Below are positions 55,071 through 63,811 of a DNA stretch of 64,000 nucleotides, one piece after another. Origin of the DNA: Aliivibrio sp. 1S175. Lineage in GTDB: Bacteria > Pseudomonadota > Gammaproteobacteria > Enterobacterales > Vibrionaceae. The stretch covers positions 310,001 through 374,000 of the forward strand of contig NZ_MAJS01000079.1 of assembly GCF_001690985.1 (NCBI RefSeq), given 5' to 3'. Made by a program: the position numbers and the translations under genes. Below the pieces are notes generated by a model. That model worked only from the letters and a program-made list of their open reading frames with translations, did no database searches and was not told where the DNA came from. The first letter of the stretch is position 1; every line of letters starts with the position of its first letter.

Positions 55071-56669
55071 ATGAAAAATACTGATGTGAAATACCTAGAA
55101 TCTAATACGCTTTCTTTTTTAAATAACGAAAATGCCATGAGTACTTTGCATGACATTCGACGTGGAATTGAAAGAGAGTTGATCCGCACTACGCCTGAAA
55201 ACCATATTTCAAACTTATCTCATCCAGAAGAATTGGGTTCGGCTTTAACGCACCCTTACATAACCACTGATTTTGCAGAAGCGCAATTAGAGTTAGTCAC
55301 CCCAGCAATGACAGAAAGAAAGGCGACGTTTGATTCGTTGGCTTCTTTGCATCATTTTGTCGCGACTCAGTTGAGTGAAGATGAAATCATGTGGGGGGCA
55401 AGTATGCCACCTGAACTGCCAAGTGATGATGAGATTAAGATTGCCGCGTATGGGTCATCGAACGCTGGGCAACATAAGGTGCGTTATCGTGAAGGGTTGG
55501 CAAACCGTTATGGAAAAAGAATGCAGTTAATTTCAGGTATTCATTATAACTTTTCATTCCCCGATTCATTTTGGGCAACGTTACACGCACACCTCGGCAG
55601 TGAATTGTCATTAAACGATTTTATTTCAGAACGTTATTTTCACTTGATCCGTAATGTTCTACGTAACGGTTGGATTATCCCTTATTTATTTGGTGCATCG
55701 CCAGCGGTAGACAAAAGCTACTTAGTCAATCAAGAACATCCTTTAGCGCTTTTTGATGAAGATACCTATTATTTGCCATGGGCGACCTCGCTACGTTTAA
55801 GTAATATGGGCTATAGCAGTAATGAGCAGTCTCTTTACCCAACGAGTTTTAATAGTAAACAAGAATATTTAACTGATTTATGTCATGCATTAACAACACC
55901 AAGCGCACGTTATGCTCACCTAAATGCCGATCAGCAATTAAATGGGTCCGTCTTACAATTAGAAAATGAATTGTATGGTTCAGTAAGACCTAAAATCGTT
56001 AATGATCAATTGCGTCCTTTATATGCAATGTGCCATCACGGCATTCAATACATTGAATTACGCAGTCTGGATAATAATCCACTATTACCATTAGGGATCA
56101 ATGAAGAACAAAGTCATTTTCTAGATGCATTTCTTACCTATAACGCCTTAGCACCAAGCCCAGAATTAACCGATGATGAGCGAGTATTAATTGCCCGTCG
56201 TCAAGAGTTAGTAGCAACAGAAGGGCGAAAACATGGGCTATTATTACCAACGTTAGAAGGAGATATTAAGCTTAAAGATCTTGGTTCTGAATTACTTGAT
56301 GCAATGATACCTGTTGCGACGTGGCTAGATAATGCGTTTGCTACACAAGAGCATAAGCAAGGTATTGAACGTGAACAGGCTAAGTTTGTAGATAGTAATT
56401 TAACGCCATCAGCACAACTGCTAGCAATGATGAAAGAGGAAAAACTCTCATACAAACGAGCAACACAGAGACTCTCAAAAGTTCATTTTAAACAGCATCA
56501 AGATACTAAGATTGATGACGAGGAAATGGATAATTTAACTCGTTTAGTGACTGAGTCTTTAGTTAAACAACAACAAATTGAAGCACAGCAAGATATAAGT
56601 TTTGATGCGTTTATTCAGAGAAAAAATTATTTACAGTGTGACTGTGAAATAGAAGAGGCGGTAGCGTAA
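55071..56669 (+). CDS. gshA: glutamate-cysteine ligase GshA
   Basis: GshA joins glutamate and cysteine with ATP to give gamma-glutamylcysteine, the first step of glutathione synthesis. The 532-residue chain is the gammaproteobacterial type-1 enzyme, with the start region DIRRGIERELIRTTPENHIS, YGSSNAGQHKVRYREGL and HYNFSFPDSFW. It heads a four-gene run: gshA, two ABC half-transporters (gaps of 4 bases and a short overlap) and a glutathione synthetase. Such tight packing indicates one operon. Confidence 0.95.
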   Translation: MKNTDVKYLESNTLSFLNNENAMSTLHDIRRGIERELIRTTPENHISNLSHPEELGSALTHPYITTDFAEAQLELVTPAMTERKATFDSLASLHHFVATQLSEDEIMWGASMPPELPSDDEIKIAAYGSSNAGQHKVRYREGLANRYGKRMQLISGIHYNFSFPDSFWATLHAHLGSELSLNDFISERYFHLIRNVLRNGWIIPYLFGASPAVDKSYLVNQEHPLALFDEDTYYLPWATSLRLSNMGYSSNEQSLYPTSFNSKQEYLTDLCHALTTPSARYAHLNADQQLNGSVLQLENELYGSVRPKIVNDQLRPLYAMCHHGIQYIELRSLDNNPLLPLGINEEQSHFLDAFLTYNALAPSPELTDDERVLIARRQELVATEGRKHGLLLPTLEGDIKLKDLGSELLDAMIPVATWLDNAFATQEHKQGIEREQAKFVDSNLTPSAQLLAMMKEEKLSYKRATQRLSKVHFKQHQDTKIDDEEMDNLTRLVTESLVKQQQIEAQQDISFDAFIQRKNYLQCDCEIEEAVA

Positions 56670-56673
56670 TTTA

Positions 56674-58473
56674 ATGAATATTTTGTGGAAATTGCGCGGC
56701 TACATCAAGATGTTTTCACGCCAATACATTATCGCTATTATCGCATTACAAGTGGTGGCACTACTCAGTCTAATACCGTCTTGGTTAATTGGGCGGATCA
56801 TCGATAGTATCAGTGCTAACCAATTAACCATGGCGTATTTATTGTTTCATATTGGTGGCATCGCTCTCTCTGCGATTGCTATGTATGGCTTACGTTATGT
56901 ATGGCAAAGTCAATTGTATGGGGCTTCTATTGCTATTGCGAAAGTGCTGCGTCGAGACTTATTTAAAAAGTTTTCAAGGTTGTCACCGTCATTTTATTCT
57001 CGTCGAAGTACGGGTGATTTAATGGCTCATGCCACTAATGATTTGAATGCGGTTGAAGAGGCAACAGGAATGGGGGTTATGACCTTAGTCGATTCCTTTA
57101 TCGCCGGTTTGACTGTTATTTTTGGCATGATATTCATTGTGAGTGGTGAGCTTACTGCTGTTGCACTATTACCGTTTCCGTTATTGGTTTATATCACTAA
57201 ACATTATGGTACTAATCTGCATAAAACATTTGGTCGCGCGCAAGCAAGTTTCGCTCATTTAAATGAAGAAGCGCGTGAAACTGTTTCTGGTATTCGTGCC
57301 GTTCGCTCTCATGATATTGGGCAGCGTCAAGAGCAGCGCTTTGGTAAAACACTGGATGAAACATTAGAAGCAAATTTTGCCGTTGCGAAAGTGGATGCTG
57401 CCTTTGCACCCACCATTCAACTTATTTACGGCTTATCATTTGTTATTTCATTGGCTTATGGCGCATGGTTAATTAGCCATGGTCAAATCTCGATCGGGTT
57501 GTTTACTACGTTTACGTTATACCTTGGGCAGTTATTAGGACCATTTCTGCAATTTGGTTGGCAGTTTAATGTTTTCCAACGCGGAAGTACGTCGTGGAAA
57601 CGCTTAGAGGCACTTTTTTCAGAAAAAGAAGAAGTGGTTGAAGGCACCGTTACATTACCAACTGATGCGAAAGCAACAGTAGACATAAATATAGTGTCAT
57701 TCTCTTACCAAAATGCGAACCGTCGAGCATTAGAACACATTAATATGAAGGTGGATGAAGGTGGTTTTGTTGGTATAACCGGACCAACCGGTAGTGGTAA
57801 GAGTACCTTACTACAATTGATCCTAAGACAGTTCGAGTTACAAAACTCATCAAGTATAAGTATTGATGGGCATCCTGTTGGATCATTAACGTTTCATTCA
57901 TTACGCAGCAAGATGGCGTGGGTTCCGCAAAAGCCATTTCTTTTTTCAGGCTCTATTGCTGAAAATATCGCATTGGCCAAACCGGATGCAACAGAAGAGC
58001 AAATTAAACACGTTGCAGAGATGGCGGGAATTAAAAGCGAAATTGATGCGATGCCTGATGGGTTTAATACTCAACTACGAGAAGGAGGAAGTAATCTTTC
58101 TGGTGGGCAACGTCAGCGATTAACACTGGCAAGAGCTTTACTATCTGATGCGGATATTCTGTTGTTGGATGATCCATTCAGTGCGTTAGACATTAAAACT
58201 GAAGTGATTGTTCGTCGAAATCTAAAGGCAAATTACAGTCATAAAACCATGTTATTAGTAACTCAACGTTTACCTAATTTAATCGAAGCAGATCGGATCT
58301 TTGTATTAAATGAAGGGCAAATTGAAGAGCAAGGGTCACATCATGATCTATTGGCTAATCAAGGTTGGTATTCAATGGTTTACCAACGACAAAGTCAGCT
58401 AAACACCGTTATTGAAGATATCCCAAGTGAGAGTATTCAAGGGTCAAAATCAGAGGGGGGATCTCATGCGTGA
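56674..58473 (+). CDS. ABC exporter half-transporter, MdlA-like
   Basis: The 599 residues have an N-terminal six-span exporter domain (about 18-310) and a C-terminal ATPase. Walker A GPTGSGKST is at 370-378 and the signature LSGGQ at 475-479. Walker B ILLLDD ends in Asp at 500, where the catalytic Glu normally lies, so this ATP site is probably degenerate, as in heterodimeric exporters. It resembles E. coli MdlA in overall plan. It lies between gshA and its partner half-transporter, whose start overlaps its end (ATGCGTGA). Confidence 0.88.
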   Translation: MNILWKLRGYIKMFSRQYIIAIIALQVVALLSLIPSWLIGRIIDSISANQLTMAYLLFHIGGIALSAIAMYGLRYVWQSQLYGASIAIAKVLRRDLFKKFSRLSPSFYSRRSTGDLMAHATNDLNAVEEATGMGVMTLVDSFIAGLTVIFGMIFIVSGELTAVALLPFPLLVYITKHYGTNLHKTFGRAQASFAHLNEEARETVSGIRAVRSHDIGQRQEQRFGKTLDETLEANFAVAKVDAAFAPTIQLIYGLSFVISLAYGAWLISHGQISIGLFTTFTLYLGQLLGPFLQFGWQFNVFQRGSTSWKRLEALFSEKEEVVEGTVTLPTDAKATVDINIVSFSYQNANRRALEHINMKVDEGGFVGITGPTGSGKSTLLQLILRQFELQNSSSISIDGHPVGSLTFHSLRSKMAWVPQKPFLFSGSIAENIALAKPDATEEQIKHVAEMAGIKSEIDAMPDGFNTQLREGGSNLSGGQRQRLTLARALLSDADILLLDDPFSALDIKTEVIVRRNLKANYSHKTMLLVTQRLPNLIEADRIFVLNEGQIEEQGSHHDLLANQGWYSMVYQRQSQLNTVIEDIPSESIQGSKSEGGSHA

Positions 58474-60283
58474 AGACAATGCACAACAGCCTAGTGATAC
58501 CTTCTTATTTAAGCGCTTATTAGCCTACTCTTTACCTCATAAAGCACGGTTCATTGTCGCCTTTATGATGCTAACGGTTGCGATAAGTGCTGAAATGGCG
58601 ACTCCATGGCTAGCAAAGATTATCCTTGATGAGGTAATCGTACCGCAACAGTTTGAGTGGCCCCATCTGATTGGTCTTGTTAGTTTGGTGATGTTGTTTT
58701 ATGTGATCTCGGCGTTATTTACGTATTTGCAAGCCGTATCATTCCGTCATAGTGCCTTGTTGGTGATTAATGATGTGAGAAAACAGCTGTTTAATCATGT
58801 GTTGAATTTCTCAATCAGCAGCTTTGATAAATTATCTGCCGGTAAATTGGTTTCTTATATTACCAATGATACGGAATCGATGCGTGATATGTTTGTTTCA
58901 ACGATCCCTACGGTCATTCAAGGCAGCTTACGCATCATTGCGATATTTATTGCGATAGCGATTTTGGATTGGCGCTTGATGCTATTGAGCTTGGTATTGA
59001 TCCCGATATTACTGACAACAATGCATTTGTATCGAAAAATCTCAATGCCAGTGTTTAATGGGATTAGAGAGCAGATCAGCAATATCAATGGACGGATTAA
59101 TGAATCGCTACAAGGAATGGCGCTGATCCAAGCGTTTAATCAAGAAAAAGCATTTAAAGAAAAATTTGAGCAAGAAAACCAACGGTGGTTTGAGTTTAGA
59201 ACCAAATCAATCGCGATTGATAGTTTCATGCTGATCCCATTAACCCGTTTAGTGTCGAATCTAACGGCTGCAGGAATTGTGGCATGGTTCGCTTATGGGT
59301 CATTAACTACCGCGGTTGAAGTGGGTACGTTATACGCATTTTTGAACTACATCGAACGTTTCTTTGACCCGTTCCGTCAACTTTCAATGGAGCTACGTAA
59401 ATTGCAGGTAGCAACGGTTGCATCAAAACGTGTATTTGAGTTATTGGATGAGCAATCAGAGCAGAACCGATATCCAACAAAATGTGTTGAGATGTCAGCG
59501 CCGTATGACATTGAGTTTCGTCATGTTGACCTAAACTATGACGAAGCGAATTTGGTCTTATCTGATGTGAATTTTGTCGCTAAAGGCGGTCAGTTTACAG
59601 CGATAGTTGGCCATACTGGTAGTGGTAAAAGCTCGGTGATTAATTTGCTGATGCGATTCTATCAACAGCAACAAGGCTCTATTTTAATTGGAGGCCAGCC
59701 GATTGAATCTTTACCTGAAGTCCAATTACGTAAATTATTTGGTTTGGTTTCTCAAGATCCAACGATTTTTAGTGGTTCAATAAAAGAAAATATCGATTTA
59801 TCTCATGATAGGCCAAACGAAGAAAAAGTGATGTTAGCGGCGCAACAAGTTAACGCTGATCACTTTATTAAACGTCTTACTGATGGCTATGATTATCATC
59901 CTGGTCACGGTGGTGGTTCGTTTTCTGTAGGAGAGCGACAATTGTTAGCTCTCGCTCGCGCCTTGTCACATGACCCAAGTGTTTTTCTTTTAGATGAGGC
60001 AACGGCCAACATTGATAGTGAGACGGAAGAGACAGTAAAAGTCGCATTAGAAAATATTCGAGATGGGAAAACGGTCATTATGGTCGCTCATCGATTATCA
60101 ACTATTAAAAACGCCGATCAAATATTAGTAATGAACAAAGGAAAAGTGGTTCAAAGTGGCAGCCATGATGAACTTATTGTGCAAGCTGGAGATTATCGAG
60201 AGTTGTATTTAACACAAAAAGCACAAGAAGAAGATGAACATCAGAGCAGCACACTTGGTTTAGCTAGCATTACCGCTGCTTGA
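58466..60283 (+). CDS. ABC exporter half-transporter, MdlB-like
   Basis: This 605-residue protein has a six-span membrane domain (about 25-315), Walker A GHTGSGKSS at 382-390, an altered signature FSVGE at 486-490 and Walker B VFLLDE with the catalytic Glu at 511. Its intact catalytic site and unusual signature complement the degenerate site and normal signature of the preceding gene, so the two form one heterodimer. ATG at 58466 follows GAGGGGGG. A neighbouring glutathione synthetase gene suggests a glutathione- or cysteine-related substrate. Confidence 0.88.
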   Translation: MREDNAQQPSDTFLFKRLLAYSLPHKARFIVAFMMLTVAISAEMATPWLAKIILDEVIVPQQFEWPHLIGLVSLVMLFYVISALFTYLQAVSFRHSALLVINDVRKQLFNHVLNFSISSFDKLSAGKLVSYITNDTESMRDMFVSTIPTVIQGSLRIIAIFIAIAILDWRLMLLSLVLIPILLTTMHLYRKISMPVFNGIREQISNINGRINESLQGMALIQAFNQEKAFKEKFEQENQRWFEFRTKSIAIDSFMLIPLTRLVSNLTAAGIVAWFAYGSLTTAVEVGTLYAFLNYIERFFDPFRQLSMELRKLQVATVASKRVFELLDEQSEQNRYPTKCVEMSAPYDIEFRHVDLNYDEANLVLSDVNFVAKGGQFTAIVGHTGSGKSSVINLLMRFYQQQQGSILIGGQPIESLPEVQLRKLFGLVSQDPTIFSGSIKENIDLSHDRPNEEKVMLAAQQVNADHFIKRLTDGYDYHPGHGGGSFSVGERQLLALARALSHDPSVFLLDEATANIDSETEETVKVALENIRDGKTVIMVAHRLSTIKNADQILVMNKGKVVQSGSHDELIVQAGDYRELYLTQKAQEEDEHQSSTLGLASITAA

Positions 60284-60308
60284 ATTATTGAATTTAAGAG
60301 TAATTAAA

Positions 60309-61769
60309 ATGAATACAGAAAAAAAACCGTTTGTTTCTCAACAAATAATTGAAGACGCTTGTGAGTGGGCTATTATGCATGGTGTGGCTTTTCGACAAGC
60401 AGATAATACGGCAAGGCATTGTCCATTTAGTATCGCACCAATGACCATTGAGCGTGATGTATATAATCACTTACTCATGGTGACTCCACTGATCACTAAG
60501 TTGATTAATAACGTCTCTGAAGATCATGAATTTCTTCAAGCTTCATTAAGCAGCATGGCGAAAGCCGATCCGTTTTTTGGCTTGTTAATGTCATTGCATC
60601 AACAATTACATGGTGATGCTGGCAATAAACTTGTCGCAGAGCGTCAGCCATTATTATTGATGCGTACCGATTTTATGGATGACCGTCAGCACGGCGCAAA
60701 AGTAATTGAATTTAATGGAATTGCAGCAGGGATGGGGCCGTTTGGGCAGCGAGCAGCTGAGTTCCACTCTTTTATGAAGCACCAATGGCCAGAAACGTAT
60801 AATCAATGGATTGAAGACCCTTCCGCTATTTCTGCAGATAACCACGGTTTGGAGCAATTGGCCTATGGTATTGCAACTACTGCGAGAGCGATTAAAACGG
60901 ATTTTTCTGACCAAAGTAAACCCACGTTTTTAATGGTGATTCAGAAGAATGAAGATAACGTGTATGACCAACATTTACTTGAAATTGAACTGCAGAAACA
61001 AGGAATACGCACGGTAAGACGTACCTTTGAGCAGTTAAGTACTCAGCTTTCTAGTGGCGAAAATAAACGATTGTTACTTGAAAACGTAGGTGCTGTTGAT
61101 GTTGTTTATTTACGTGCAGGTTATCAATATGAGGATTATTTCGCACCGGAATTAAATGAACCAGTGTGTTGCCATACATTGAGTCAAATTAGACTGTTTA
61201 TCGAGCAGCATCATGTTGCCGTGAATGCCACGATCAGTCAGCAATTAGCGACCAGTAAATCAATGCAAATGTTATTAACCATGATGCCAGACACTGAATA
61301 TGCTCGTTGGGGATTAACACTTGAAGAGGCTCAATTAGTTAAAAGTGTACTGGCAGAGATGAAGCCGATTAATACGCAAACTATAGATTGGTTTACGACC
61401 GAAGCAGACCAAAATCAATGGGTATTAAAAAACCAAGGAGAAGGTGGTGGTCATTGTATCTTTGGTCAGGATATAGCGAAAAAATTAACTCAGTTAGCAC
61501 CAGAAGAGTACGATGCATGGGCGTTAATGCAACGCTTGTATCCACATGAGCGAGATGCTCCTACCATTGCAGTACGTGATGGTGAGCAAACGTTAGTGAA
61601 TGATTTAGTCAGTGAAATTGGATTATTTACTGCGTATTACAATGGTAAGCCGGTAACTGAGCTTAATGGTTATGCGGGGTATTTAATTCGCAGTAAACCT
61701 GCCAGTGAAAACGAAGGTGGGATCCACAGCGGTAAAGGCATTTTAGATTCATTGGTGTTAATTGATTAA
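60309..61769 (+). CDS. eukaryotic-type glutathione synthetase
   Basis: This enzyme adds glycine to gamma-glutamylcysteine with ATP. The 486-residue protein follows the plan of the eukaryotic synthetase (GSS), not bacterial GshB (about 315 residues). Visible landmarks are LMRTDFMDDR (118-126), the metal-ligand segment KVIEFNG (131-137), the substrate-domain stretch DQHLLEIELQKQGIRTVRRT, the glycine-rich ATP loop EGGGHCIFG (378-386), RSK (461-463) and the end region GGIHSGKGILDS. ATG at 60309 is preferred over a TTG seven codons earlier. It closes the gshA-ABC-ABC run. Confidence 0.9.
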   Translation: MNTEKKPFVSQQIIEDACEWAIMHGVAFRQADNTARHCPFSIAPMTIERDVYNHLLMVTPLITKLINNVSEDHEFLQASLSSMAKADPFFGLLMSLHQQLHGDAGNKLVAERQPLLLMRTDFMDDRQHGAKVIEFNGIAAGMGPFGQRAAEFHSFMKHQWPETYNQWIEDPSAISADNHGLEQLAYGIATTARAIKTDFSDQSKPTFLMVIQKNEDNVYDQHLLEIELQKQGIRTVRRTFEQLSTQLSSGENKRLLLENVGAVDVVYLRAGYQYEDYFAPELNEPVCCHTLSQIRLFIEQHHVAVNATISQQLATSKSMQMLLTMMPDTEYARWGLTLEEAQLVKSVLAEMKPINTQTIDWFTTEADQNQWVLKNQGEGGGHCIFGQDIAKKLTQLAPEEYDAWALMQRLYPHERDAPTIAVRDGEQTLVNDLVSEIGLFTAYYNGKPVTELNGYAGYLIRSKPASENEGGIHSGKGILDSLVLID

Positions 61770-61788
61770 TAAGCTTTATTATTAGTAC

Positions 61789-61826
61789 AAAGCCCAATAT
61801 CACTCTAATGATATTGGGCTTTTTAT
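61789..61826. terminator. bidirectional terminator after the glutathione synthetase
   Basis: A perfect 13-bp stem (AAAGCCCAATATC with its complement, 61789-61801 and 61810-61822) is followed by T residues and faces the convergent lipoprotein gene too. Confidence 0.9.
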
Positions 61827-61858
61827 CTATTAAATCTATGAGTATATTTAAGTCAGCA

Positions 61859-62398
61859 TTAGGCTTTGGATGCTGCTAGTTCTTGTAGTTGTTCAATTGT
61901 AGTTTCCGCAACAAGTACACCATCAATAAAGTAACTTACTTGATTGTCATTTTTTAAACCAAGAAGCGTTGCTTTATCTCCGTTTGAATACGTAATATCC
62001 ATTTGAATTGTGTTTTCATCGATTTGTTGAAATTCACCTGTTTCATAAGTTCTTTGCAGGGTGATAGGGGCTACAGGTGCTGTTTTTAATGAGTCATCTA
62101 AATCGTCATTAATATTTATCATGGTCTCTGTTTTACTATCAAAAATGTGTGGAGATCCATTAATTGGGTTTTTCCCCGTCCAGAATTCAAGCGAATTAAA
62201 AACGATATAATCGGCGGCGGTTGTAATTGCATAAACGGGTGATAATAAAAAGTTCACTCCTGCTCGAGCGTATCGGTTATCTACGACTTCAACGTTGAAT
62301 TGCATTAGCTTTCCTGTCACTGCCATGCTACCAACACATCCAGATAAACTGATGGCCACAGCAGTCATTGCCACAACTTTAATAAATGTTTTTTTCAT
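61859..62398 (-). CDS. DUF3332-family lipoprotein
   Basis: The 179-residue product has a type-II signal peptide with lipobox SLSGC (Cys 21). A hydrophobic stretch near residues 45-65 and a soluble domain with alternating strand-like sequence follow. It matches my memory of DUF3332, a family of vibrio and other gammaproteobacterial lipoproteins of unknown role. A GGGA ribosome-binding site is very close to the ATG. It appears to be transcribed alone and converges with the glutathione locus. Confidence 0.8.
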   Translation of the reverse strand: MKKTFIKVVAMTAVAISLSGCVGSMAVTGKLMQFNVEVVDNRYARAGVNFLLSPVYAITTAADYIVFNSLEFWTGKNPINGSPHIFDSKTETMININDDLDDSLKTAPVAPITLQRTYETGEFQQIDENTIQMDITYSNGDKATLLGLKNDNQVSYFIDGVLVAETTIEQLQELAASKA

Positions 62399-62740
62399 GT
62401 TCCCTCACTTGGCATTAAGCATTTTACTAGAACTATTAACATAGTTGGGAACTTTAGAATTGGCCTTAAATAGGGTTACTATTTAATGATTTATTTTTAT
62501 TATGTGCGGTAGTGCAAAAATACGTAGTGAAAAGAGATAAGGGGGATTTGTTGCTATTAAGCAAAGAGGTCGAAGAAAAAATGAGTGATTATCGTATTAT
62601 TACAGTAACAGATTAGAACCATTACAAAGCCTGTTTATTGTTCAGTTCGGTCACGTTTAGAGTGTTGCTATCATTTCAAATAGACAGTAAATAATCAAAC
62701 ATCGAGCACTTTGCTATGAGTGAACATTTTTTCTTTCAAG
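62399..62740. other. intergenic region between the lipoprotein gene and ssrA
   Basis: About 340 bases in which I see no credible gene. A GTG-started frame at 62528-62617 could encode a 29-residue acidic peptide but lacks a ribosome-binding site and resembles nothing known. Confidence 0.4.
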
Positions 62741-62743
62741 TAC

Positions 62744-62778
62744 AAAAAAGCCCAACCTCTTTCGAAGTTGGGCTTTTC
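62744..62778 (-). terminator. ssrA terminator
   Basis: An 11-bp stem (AAAAGCCCAAC, 62746-62756 with 62767-62777) followed on the minus strand by a T-run lies nine bases past the CCA end of tmRNA. Confidence 0.88.
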
Positions 62779-62786
62779 CAAACGTT

Positions 62787-63153
62787 TGGTGGAGCTGGGG
62801 GGATTTGAACCCCCGTCCGAGAACCGTTCACCGTTGGCGCTACATGTTTAGTCGATCTTTAATTTCACCGTAAAACTGCGAACCGACACGCTATCTTATG
62901 GCTAACCTGAATTATAATTCGAACTTCATCTCTCAGGTGGGAGAGTCCATTCTAGTTCGTTTGGGTTTGATCCCCTGTTATTCCCCGTCTTACAAACGGA
63001 AGCTAGGGCAGGAGAGCTCCGAGCAGGTTATTAAGCTGCTAGTGCGTAGTTTTCGTCGTTTGCGACTATTTTTTTGCGGCTTTTTACGTGGCCAACCGCC
63101 CCACGACATGCTCCTAGGGTTTCAAAATTCCCGTCGAATCCTGAATCAGCCCC
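62787..63153 (-). ncRNA. ssrA: transfer-messenger RNA (tmRNA)
   Basis: tmRNA rescues ribosomes stalled on broken mRNA, working with SmpB. On the minus strand the 5' end begins GGGGCTGATTC at 63153 and the 3' end GGAGCTCCACCA-type, complementary to it, stops at 62787, giving a 367-nt mature molecule with an encoded CCA. The tag-coding part (63063 down to 63031) reads ANDENYALAA followed by TAA, the proteolysis tag also known from E. coli. smpB lies 73 bases upstream on the same strand. Confidence 0.97.
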
Positions 63154-63226
63154 AAAGATTTGGTACTTGATGATACTAACAGAAAAACAGCGTCTGTCTA
63201 GTTAGTATCTATCTAACTGGTTGAAA

Positions 63227-63712
63227 TTAACGCAAACTACTCTTCATAATTCGTGCTTTATCTCTGTTCCAGTCTTTTTCTTTTGAATCTGTACGTTTAT
63301 CGTGCAGTTTTTTACCTTTTGCTACACCAACTTTAATTTTGGCCCAAGAGCGAACCCAATACATAGTTGTAGCAACAAGAGTCATCCCTTCACGGTTTAC
63401 TCGACCGATAAGGTTATCAATTTCTTTACGGCTCATTAGAAGCTTACGAACACGAGTTGGGTTCGCTACAACGTGAGTCGATGCTGCTTGGAGTGGTGTG
63501 ATGTTCATACCACTAATGAATATTTCGCCATCACGGACATAAACATAGCTTTCCGCGATATTAACTTTACCAGAACGAAGAGATTTAACTTCCCAGCCTT
63601 GGAGTTCAACCCCTGCTTCGATTTCATCTTCAATGAAATATTCGTGGCGAGCTTGCTTGTTCATAGCAATGGTATTACTGCCCGCTTTATCTTTTGATTT
63701 TTTCTTTGCCAT
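63227..63712 (-). CDS. smpB: tmRNA-binding protein SmpB
   Basis: SmpB binds tmRNA and positions it in the ribosomal A site and mRNA channel. The 161-residue protein has the OB-fold core ([33 protein letters not shown]), and the C-terminal basic tail [22 protein letters not shown] that enters the mRNA channel. ATG at 63712 is chosen over a GTG three codons upstream. It precedes ssrA on the same strand and diverges from ratA, the conserved arrangement. Confidence 0.98.
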   Translation of the reverse strand: MAKKKSKDKAGSNTIAMNKQARHEYFIEDEIEAGVELQGWEVKSLRSGKVNIAESYVYVRDGEIFISGMNITPLQAASTHVVANPTRVRKLLMSRKEIDNLIGRVNREGMTLVATTMYWVRSWAKIKVGVAKGKKLHDKRTDSKEKDWNRDKARIMKSSLR

Positions 63713-63811
63713 AATGCCCACATTATACTGATAGAGAAGTGGTTTGACTATATATACTCAAGCTAATTCAAGATGGTATGATGCTTACCTCTATAATGTA
63801 AAGGATAATTT

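Noticed and set aside
54869-55189. 106-codon minus-strand frame between sigZ and gshA
   Set aside because: It overlaps the sigZ end, a terminator and the gshA start on the opposite strand; composition is typical of a shadow frame.
62898-63170. Open frame of 90 codons on the plus strand
   Set aside because: It lies antisense to tmRNA (62787-63153), whose structure and tag ORF fully explain the sequence.
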